NCBI GenBank assembly: GCA_903881085.1
Contig: CAIRSA010000299.1
Span: 1-49,054, forward strand
Direction: 5' to 3'
DNA from: an uncultured Acidobacteriia bacterium
Lineage (GTDB): Bacteria > Acidobacteriota > Terriglobia > Bryobacterales > Bryobacteraceae
Length of the DNA: 49,054 nt
Shown here: one piece after another, positions 8,202 through 14,216 of the stretch
How the letters are laid out: each line of letters begins with the position of its first letter
How positions within the stretch are numbered: the stretch's first letter is position 1
Program-made: the position numbers and the translations under genes
The notes under the pieces: generated by a model
What the model saw: only the letters and a program-made list of their open reading frames with translations
Database searches by the model: none
Told to the model about the DNA's origin: nothing

Positions 8202-8234
8202 CTTCTGCTGCCCACTGCGAACGAACCAATTCGA

Positions 8235-8867
8235 CTACGCTGCGAAGCGCTTGCGGCCTAATACGGCCAAACCGAACAACGCTCCACCGAGCATGCCAAA
8301 CGTTGCCGGCTCAGGAGTTGGTCCAACGGTGCCCTGAACCGTGGTGCTGCCGATCTGTGCACCAGACGTGGGATTCACGATCCTGGTTGTCCCTGTTGTG
8401 ATGAAAGTGGTGCCGCCGAAGTTGCCGGATGAGGCGCCGCTCGTGCCAGGGCCGAGTTGCAAAGGCAGCCAGTTGAGGGTGATCGTGCTGCTAATCAGGG
8501 TCAAGGTACCTGCTGATGCGGTGCCCACAAACACACCCTTGGCGTTGTCAGTGATGTCATTTATTTCCAGGTTAAAAGTGAACGCGTTGAAAGTTGAGCC
8601 AACCGAGTTCGTGCACAATGCGCATGCCAGAGTGAAGTTACCGTAGTTGACATTACCAACGCCAACGGTCATGGCGGGGTCCGGAACGAAGGCCAGCGTT
8701 GCTGCAACTCCAGATGAGCTGTTCAACGTAAGAAGGGAGGTTCCGTTGAACCCAGTACCCGAGCCATCGGTTGCGAATGTAATGTTGGCAGCGCTGGCGC
8801 CTGCAGCCAGCATCAGGCCAATGACGCCAGTGCTCATGGCGGATTTCATAAAATTGTTGATTTTCAA
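8235..8867 (-). CDS. PEP-CTERM sorting-domain protein, 210 aa
   Basis: A signal peptide (about residues 1-26, ending GASA) precedes a Gly/Thr/Ser/Asn-rich beta-type body with one Cys pair (CALC, near residue 85). The C-terminus TPEPATFGMLGGALFGLAVLG followed by RKRF is a textbook PEP-CTERM tripartite signal: PEP motif, transmembrane helix, basic tail. Such proteins are exported and processed by an exosortase and usually go to the cell surface or exopolysaccharide. The body matches no domain I recognise. The start is a TTG at 8867 behind AAGGAAACC; the next in-frame ATG (8849) has no ribosome-binding site. It is the second PEP-CTERM gene flanking the sigma-54 activator. Confidence 0.85.
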   Translation of the reverse strand: MKINNFMKSAMSTGVIGLMLAAGASAANITFATDGSGTGFNGTSLLTLNSSSGVAATLAFVPDPAMTVGVGNVNYGNFTLACALCTNSVGSTFNAFTFNLEINDITDNAKGVFVGTASAGTLTLISSTITLNWLPLQLGPGTSGASSGNFGGTTFITTGTTRIVNPTSGAQIGSTTVQGTVGPTPEPATFGMLGGALFGLAVLGRKRFAA

Positions 8868-9452
8868 TTTGGTTTCCTTTTTGTACGATTTATCCGCTGA
8901 ATTGCCAATAACACGGCAAGCAGATGCAGAGGTACCTGCACAATGGGCACCTTAGCTTCAGAGGTCAACAATGGTGATACATGGTATTGAAAACAGGTAG
9001 GATGGAAGAGGTTTGCAACCGGGAGTGGAAGATGCGCCGGGGCCGGATTCCGACCTCAGGCGGTCACTCGCCAATGGACGGTCAGGGACAAGATACGCCT
9101 GCTGCCGGTTCAAGCAAATTGCCCAATGTCATTTACTTTTTCGCGAAGTGCAGAAAAATACCCTTGTTTTCCGCCCAATACCGGACCATCGAGAAACCGC
9201 GACCTTACGGCTCGGTGGGCGGACGTTCACTTCTCACCGAGCCGCACCCGTGAGAAGCTGTGAAAAATTAGAAATTGGACAGGCGGATCCACCTTCGCCA
9301 AGGCTTCCGCCTTCGCTAAAGCTATGGCGGACAAGTCGGCGGACAGGTCGCCTGTCCAATTTGCGGTCAAAGCGATTCCTTCACACCTTAGGAGGTAGAG
9401 CAATCACTTAGGAAAAGTAAGCGACATTGGATTACCAATCTGCCCCACATCT
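8868..9452. other. Intergenic stretch with hairpins and an 87-base repeat element
   Basis: About 585 bases without a supported gene. It contains the likely promoter region of the PEP-CTERM gene, a perfect 10-base-pair hairpin CGGCTCGGTG/CACCGAGCCG (9208-9217/9235-9244), the repeat element at 9274-9360 and a small ATTGG/CCAAT hairpin (9426-9439). Confidence 0.6.
9274..9360. repeat. Dispersed repeat, copy C, bounded by 12-base inverted repeats
   Basis: ATTGGACAGGCG (9274-9285) and CGCCTGTCCAAT (9349-9360) are perfect inverted repeats enclosing ATCCACCTTCGCCA at 9287-9300 and a second partial copy, CCTTCGCTAAAGC...GGCGGACAAG, at 9310-9335. Compared with copies A and B it looks like two units nested together. 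The defined ends suggest a discrete mobile or recombinogenic unit of 87 bases, but no target duplication is evident. Confidence 0.7.
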
Positions 9453-11213
9453 TTACCGGCCGTTCTTTATGTAATTCGCAGCGGCGTTGAACATGTCCGT
9501 CGCGAAGGTCTTGCCGTTGTTGAGCAGGTTTTCCTTCGTCATGTAGTCGGCCTGGATATCGGGCCGGACGCCAATGTTTTCCACATACGGAGCAGTTGGG
9601 TTATCGGCAGTAACGATGGGGTTCTTGCGGTTCATCAACGACTGGGTCACCGTAACGAACGCTTCGGAAAACGTGGTTGCCCCTACCGGATTACTGGTAA
9701 CTGTACCGCCTGCCCCCATGGTGCGCATCCCGTAGACGATGCCGCGTTGATTGTCCTGGAAGACCGCAGCAAACATCTCCGCCGCGGAAACGGAGAGTTC
9801 ATCGGTCACCAGCATGACCGGCTTGGAGTAGGCCGCGATTTTGCCTGTACGATCCACGGCTGGCGATCTGTCGAGACTAACAGCGCAGATCGGAATGGGT
9901 CCGGTGCGGCCACGATTCTCCGAATACGCCTCCTTGATCCCGGTGAGCAGTGCCTGATAAGTATTGATGATCCAAGGCTCGGCTCCGACGGATTTGTAGT
10001 ATTCCAACTCCTGGGAGTAAGCATCCACCCAGTAGGCCGTCGCCCGGATCTCATATCCAACGGTGCGAAACTTGGTTGGAATGACGTATGTCAACAGGGT
10101 TTCGGCGTAGCAGGCGCTGCCGCCGAAGTTGCGCATCACGTCAATCACCAGGCCATCGGTATTGGCCTGCATGTAAGTAATCTCACTGATAAAGGAGTTG
10201 GTAGCGGAGCTTGTCGAAAAAGGTTCAAAATCAGGAATGCGGATATAACCGATGCGCGTTCCGCTGATGGTAATCGTTCCCGAGGCAAAATAATCGAACC
10301 CGCCTCGTCCCAACCGCTGCGTGAAGCCGGTGGGAAAGGTGAACACAGGCGGAACTTCATTCACTCCTAGATATGCCTTCACTTCCGCGCGGAGCTTTGA
10401 ACCAGGGAGGCGTGCGTTGGTTAGTCCGTGATCGAGTATCGTGGGCAGATCAACGCCAGTGTCCGCCGTTAAGTCCGTCACGTCGTCAGCGGGACGCACC
10501 TTCACCGGGTTCGGCGGCGCCTTCCTGTTTGCATTGAAATTCAAACCTGGAACGGGACCCACCGCAAAAAGCGGCGTGCCACTGGTCGTCCAGGGGATGG
10601 TATACGTTTCCACCGCGCCGCTTTGCCGTTTGATCACCAACGTTGAGCGGGTTGGCAGGTTCACCGCGCCGGGAATCACGGACTGCGGCCGGAATCCAAT
10701 GTAGGACGCGGTAAGCCGAGCCGTGCTGCGCGGATTGGCGCCAGTGTTGTACTTGGAATTTGCCTTTACCCAATCGGCCGTGGCGACACCGTCGATCGAG
10801 ACTAATTCGTCACCCACCTGGAACGGATAGGCGGTAGCGCGCAGCTTCGAGCGGTCGACATAGTCCAGCAGATATACTCCATCGAACAGATCCACATCAA
10901 TGCCAAGATAGGCCTGATAGTCCGACGTGAACGAAATGTAATCATGCGCGTCATTCAAAGCCGCCACATAGTCCGCGCAGATATCCATGAACTCCAGGTC
11001 GTCCTTAGACGCCTTAACACGGTCGAGCCACGTTTTGACCTTGAGCAGGTCGAAGTTCTGCGACTGCACCTTCCATTCGTAGGGGGCGTAGTTTTTGGCG
11101 TAGGTCGCCGCCAGCTGCGTAAAGTCGCTGACCTTCTGGTCAACGGTCAGTTGCGCAGACGCAGTTCCGCTGAAAGCGGCCGCCGCACAAAGCAGCATCA
11201 AAATTCGAATCAT
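9453..11213 (-). CDS. Secreted S41-family peptidase-like protein, 586 aa
   Basis: A signal peptide (ending GTASAQ) is followed by a helical N-terminal region, a PDZ-like segment near residues 115-175 (FQVGDELVSIDG) and an S41 protease core from about 310. DGLVIDVMRNFGGSACYA matches the family's strand plus Gly-Gly turn, and DELSVSAAEMFAA near residue 473 carries the expected catalytic Ser. The position where C-terminal processing proteases have Lys reads GMRTMGAGG here, with Arg, which is closer to the tricorn/IRBP-like branch; activity is therefore uncertain. The ATG at 11213 follows AAAGGAGA; an upstream in-frame start at 11234 is less likely. It ends a four-gene minus-strand group, 49 bases after the 211-aa gene. 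Confidence 0.85.
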   Translation of the reverse strand: MIRILMLLCAAAAFSGTASAQLTVDQKVSDFTQLAATYAKNYAPYEWKVQSQNFDLLKVKTWLDRVKASKDDLEFMDICADYVAALNDAHDYISFTSDYQAYLGIDVDLFDGVYLLDYVDRSKLRATAYPFQVGDELVSIDGVATADWVKANSKYNTGANPRSTARLTASYIGFRPQSVIPGAVNLPTRSTLVIKRQSGAVETYTIPWTTSGTPLFAVGPVPGLNFNANRKAPPNPVKVRPADDVTDLTADTGVDLPTILDHGLTNARLPGSKLRAEVKAYLGVNEVPPVFTFPTGFTQRLGRGGFDYFASGTITISGTRIGYIRIPDFEPFSTSSATNSFISEITYMQANTDGLVIDVMRNFGGSACYAETLLTYVIPTKFRTVGYEIRATAYWVDAYSQELEYYKSVGAEPWIINTYQALLTGIKEAYSENRGRTGPIPICAVSLDRSPAVDRTGKIAAYSKPVMLVTDELSVSAAEMFAAVFQDNQRGIVYGMRTMGAGGTVTSNPVGATTFSEAFVTVTQSLMNRKNPIVTADNPTAPYVENIGVRPDIQADYMTKENLLNNGKTFATDMFNAAANYIKNGR

Positions 11214-11262
11214 CCTGTCTCCTTTGGAAAGCACGCGCGGCTCGTAGGCAACTGGGGCCCGC

Positions 11263-11898
11263 CTACGGCTTCGGCTCCTCCACCTCGCCCTTGCGGCGCA
11301 GAGTGGGAGCTTTTCTTTCTTTTTTGACTTCTTCAGCCTTCTTGGCTTCCCGCTGTTTTTGGGATGCGAGATCTTCGGGGCTCATCAGCGCTTCGCGCTG
11401 TTCCTTTTCTTTTTGCAGCTTATCGGCGAGCTTTGAACCACGCTTTTTCAGGTCTTCCGCGGCGATGTCGAGCGAATCCTGCACCGTCTCAATGGCTTGA
11501 TCGAGTGCGAATTGATAACGCGCCACATCTTTCAGGGGCGATTCGGCGATCTTGCGCAGATGCCCTGCCATCTCGGATTCGCCGTTGGCCACGGCCACCA
11601 TCCCCGTGGCAAGGTCGACGCGTTTTTTGAGGGCGTTTTCCGATACCGTGTCAATGGCCTCGATGATCTGCGTGAACTCCTCCAGCGTGTCGTGTATCAG
11701 CACGCTGCGGCCGGGCTTTTCCTTGGCCACCAGTTGCTTCACCAGGTCGATGCGCAAGCGGGCGAACTTCAGATACAACTTCAGTCTTTCGTTCGGCTCC
11801 TGCACTTCGCGAACCTGATCGGCCTCGTCGGCGGTGAGAAAATCCTTCTGCGCCGCCAGCGGCAGAGACATCAGCAAAGCGAGAATCAGGTATCTCAT
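11263..11898 (-). CDS. Exported helical protein of unknown function, 211 aa
   Basis: I do not recognise this protein. It has a short signal peptide (MRYLILALLMSLPLAAQ), a largely helical body, and a C-terminal third dominated by Lys, Glu and Arg (about residues 150-211) that should be an extended charged helix and tail ending GEVEEPKP. Its ATG overlaps the preceding gene's stop by four bases (ATGA), so translation is probably coupled. It stands third in an operon after a TPR protein and a 134-aa exported protein and before an S41 peptidase-like gene, suggesting a joint periplasmic function. The function cannot be stated. Confidence 0.75.
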   Translation of the reverse strand: MRYLILALLMSLPLAAQKDFLTADEADQVREVQEPNERLKLYLKFARLRIDLVKQLVAKEKPGRSVLIHDTLEEFTQIIEAIDTVSENALKKRVDLATGMVAVANGESEMAGHLRKIAESPLKDVARYQFALDQAIETVQDSLDIAAEDLKKRGSKLADKLQKEKEQREALMSPEDLASQKQREAKKAEEVKKERKAPTLRRKGEVEEPKP

Positions 11899-12299
11899 TT
11901 CTTCCCCATCATGTCGTCAAGCAGCCCTTCGTGAACTTTGCGAACATGATCTACGGCCTTCTGCGCGATAGGCTGGTCCATTGCGCCCATATCGGTCTGA
12001 AACCGCTCCAGCCGCCGCTCAAAATCATGGGTGCGCATCTCCGCTTTCTTGAAATACTTGGGCGAACGGCGCGCGTTCTTGCCGCTGGCTTCGAGCGATT
12101 TGCGGCATAACTCGATCGAGGCCGTGATCTCATCCAGCAGACTCTCAAGCTTCTTCACTTCACCGGAATTGTAGGTATCGCGCAGCGTGCCGAGCAGTTC
12201 CGCCGCATGGTCCAGCGCTTTGTCGGCGCGCTTTTCCAGGTTGGGCTCGGCCATTACGGCTGAAAGATCAAGTGCCAATAGCAGAATGAGCGGGCTCAT
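11895..12299 (-). CDS. Small exported helical protein of unknown function, 134 aa
   Basis: An N-terminal hydrophobic segment (MSPLILLLALDLSAVMA) looks like a signal peptide. The rest is predicted helical and charged with no Cys and no motif I recognise. Both ends overlap neighbours by four bases (ATGA at 12296-12299 and 11895-11898), so it is tightly coupled between the TPR gene and the 211-aa gene. With that protein it could form a small helical complex in the periplasm; this is inference from position only. Confidence 0.75.
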   Translation of the reverse strand: MSPLILLLALDLSAVMAEPNLEKRADKALDHAAELLGTLRDTYNSGEVKKLESLLDEITASIELCRKSLEASGKNARRSPKYFKKAEMRTHDFERRLERFQTDMGAMDQPIAQKAVDHVRKVHEGLLDDMMGKK

Positions 12300-13513
12300 T
12301 TCTTACTCAGTTCCTTTTTCAATATGCGTGAGCGCTGCCGCGCTTTAAACTCTTCGTCGGGATGAACGTTCTGGCTCATTTCAAGAAATCTATCATAACT
12401 TTCCACGGCTTGCTTCTGGAGCTTGAGATGATCGTAGCAGAGTGCGCGGAAATATACCTGACCAGGCGTTTCTTCTCCCAGTTTTTTGATGTTGTCGAGC
12501 GCAGCAATGGCCTGCTGGTAATTATCGGTCACCATCAGCATTCCCGTTAGCTCACGCCAGGATTCGAGGGAGTCGGGCTTGGTTTTCACCGCGGCGATAA
12601 ACTCATTGGCGGCGGCGATGAATTTCGCCTTGTTCTGCAAGCCCTGATCGCGCAACAAGCGGCCATAGGTCAGGCGAAGCTCCAGATTGGCGGGCTCCAG
12701 TTTCAAGGCTGCTTGCAGTTGCTGTTCGGCTTTATCGGGCTGCTTGCTACGAATATAGGCTGCGGCGAGAGCGTAGTGGTTGGCGGCGGTCGGCGATTTT
12801 GCCACGGCCTGTTCCAGGCTGGGAATCGCATCGGCTGCGCGGCCGTTGGCCAGCATCAGGCTGCCCAGGCGCTCGCGCACAGCGGGGTTTTCAGGGAATT
12901 TCTCATAGATGGCGATGGCTTCGTCAATGCGCTTGGCCTGTTCGTACAAAGAGGCCAGTTCGAGAAGCTGGTCGCGAAAGCTTGGATCCGTTTCGGCCGC
13001 CTTGCGAAACCGTGGGGCCGCTTCGTCGAGCTTGCCCTGCTTGGCCAGCGTGCGGGCCAGCCCGGACATGGTTGAGGCTGAAGCTGGGTCGGCGCCGCGA
13101 TAGGCGGCTTCTGCCTTCGCGAATTCGCCCGTGGCAAACAATGCCTCAGCCAGATAATAGTTGGGGCGAAACTCCTTGGGCTTTTTCTCGACTGCGGCGG
13201 TGAGGTAGGGCAGCGCTGCCGCGGGGTCTTGCTGGCGCAGCAACAGAATCCCCAGATTCAGTTCGGCCTGGTAGAGCCCCGGCTGCAATTCGAGCGTCTT
13301 CTTGTAGACGGGGATCGCTTCGGCGTCTTTGTTGAGCAGGCTAAGCGACAACGCGAGATGGAAACGGACGCCGTAGTCGGCCGGAAACTCTTCCACGGCC
13401 TTGGCGAAGTTGCGCGCGGCGGCTTCATACTTCTGCGCTTCCAGGGCCTTCAGACCCTCGGCCTGGTAGTCTGTCGATTGCAGCAGAAGTGCGGCGAGCA
13501 CCAACTTCGTCAT
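12296..13513 (-). CDS. Exported TPR-repeat protein, 405 aa
   Basis: A short hydrophobic N-terminus (MTKLVLAALLLQ) precedes a chain of about ten tetratricopeptide repeats covering most of the protein, with the usual Ala/Leu/Tyr spacing (for example KALEAQKYEAAARNFAKAVE near residue 22 and IPVYKKTLELQPGLYQAELN near 68). TPR arrays are protein-protein interaction scaffolds. It is the first gene of the operon continuing into two exported unknowns and an S41 peptidase-like protein. It starts about 80 bases from the divergent toxin-antitoxin pair, so the promoter lies within 13514-13593. Confidence 0.85.
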   Translation of the reverse strand: MTKLVLAALLLQSTDYQAEGLKALEAQKYEAAARNFAKAVEEFPADYGVRFHLALSLSLLNKDAEAIPVYKKTLELQPGLYQAELNLGILLLRQQDPAAALPYLTAAVEKKPKEFRPNYYLAEALFATGEFAKAEAAYRGADPASASTMSGLARTLAKQGKLDEAAPRFRKAAETDPSFRDQLLELASLYEQAKRIDEAIAIYEKFPENPAVRERLGSLMLANGRAADAIPSLEQAVAKSPTAANHYALAAAYIRSKQPDKAEQQLQAALKLEPANLELRLTYGRLLRDQGLQNKAKFIAAANEFIAAVKTKPDSLESWRELTGMLMVTDNYQQAIAALDNIKKLGEETPGQVYFRALCYDHLKLQKQAVESYDRFLEMSQNVHPDEEFKARQRSRILKKELSKK

Positions 13514-13593
13514 AGATTTATTCTAGCCCGTGAATGACTGGAATAAGTCCCAGGCTGTCAGAAGAGAAGATGAATACCGGAGTGGACTACAAT

Positions 13594-13779
13594 ATGATCA
13601 TGGCAAGTGCAATCCCAAACGCGCCCGCGAAACGCAATGACCACCGATCACGACCTGCGGTCTCCGAGGTTGGAAAAGAGCTTACCCGTATCAGGAAACT
13701 CATCGAAAAATCGGGACAAAAACTGCTCACGCGACGGGAAGTTGAACGCGAAGTGGCCGAACGGCGTGGTGCACGGTAG
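13594..13779 (+). CDS. Candidate antitoxin of a VapBC-like pair, about 61 aa
   Basis: A small basic protein whose C-terminal half (ELTRIRKLIEKSGQ, then LLTRREVEREVAERRG) resembles short proteins encoded just upstream of PIN-domain toxins. The frame is open from 13534; ATG codons at 13534, 13570, 13594 and 13600 are possible. I chose 13594, which has GGAG about 11 bases upstream; the true start is uncertain. It ends 10 bases before the PIN gene. The antitoxin role is inferred from position and size; no DNA-binding fold is evident. Confidence 0.55.
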   Translation: MIMASAIPNAPAKRNDHRSRPAVSEVGKELTRIRKLIEKSGQKLLTRREVEREVAERRGAR

Positions 13780-13789
13780 CACTTAGGCG

Positions 13790-14191
13790 ATGATCAGGAC
13801 CTTCTTCGATAGCGGCGTCCTCATCGGCGCCGCCAAGGGCGTTTCAGAGGAAACGGCCCTGGCGTTCGAACTGCTACGGGATCCGGAGCGCAAGTTCCTC
13901 ACAAGTCCGTTCCTGCACCTGGAAGTAGTCCCCAAAGCGGAATTCAACAAGAACCACTTGGAGACGCGTTTTTATAGCACTTACTTTAGCAACGCGGAAT
14001 GGTTGAACGATGTTTCGGCCATCGTTGAGCTTGCCCGCAAAGAGTGCTCGAAATCTGGCTTGAACGCCATGGATGCCCTTCACGTAGCAGCCGCACACCT
14101 ACTCGGCGCCGACGAATTCATCACGACGGAGAAGCCTTCCAAGTCCATCCACCGCACATCTCTCGTCAAGGTCGTCTACCTGTACGGCTAG
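13790..14191 (+). CDS. PIN-domain protein, VapC-like toxin, 133 aa
   Basis: The protein starts MIRTFFDSGVLIGAA, where the Asp is the first metal-binding acid of PIN nucleases. The conserved Glu lies in LEVVPKAEF (near residue 43), and the central NAMDALHVAAAH motif (near 92) carries the next Asp. The last acidic position, usually Asp in ITTD, reads ITTEKPSK here, which should still permit metal binding. PIN toxins cleave RNA in the cytoplasm and are neutralised by a co-encoded antitoxin. The upstream small ORF fits that arrangement. The 3' end faces uvrA with 25 bases between stops. Activity and partner are inferred. Confidence 0.8.
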   Translation: MIRTFFDSGVLIGAAKGVSEETALAFELLRDPERKFLTSPFLHLEVVPKAEFNKNHLETRFYSTYFSNAEWLNDVSAIVELARKECSKSGLNAMDALHVAAAHLLGADEFITTEKPSKSIHRTSLVKVVYLYG

Positions 14192-14216
14192 AAACCATAA
14201 GCGGGCTAAACCCAAC

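Larger units (their letters stand above)
7634..8234. other. Repeat-rich intergenic stretch
   Basis: About 600 bases with no supported gene. It holds a TGGCGAA/TTCGCCA hairpin (7796-7802/7818-7824), a large inverted repeat (7914-8017), dispersed-repeat copy B (8111-8140), the palindrome GCAGAATG/CATTCTGC near 8151-8166 and an 11-base-pair hairpin (8176-8201). ORFs reading through it translate the repeats. Confidence 0.7.

Noticed and set aside
7754..8401. 215-aa plus-strand ORF with LRQGYGGQ peptide
   Set aside because: It runs through two repeat families and into the antisense of a clear PEP-CTERM gene; no start signal or domain supports it.
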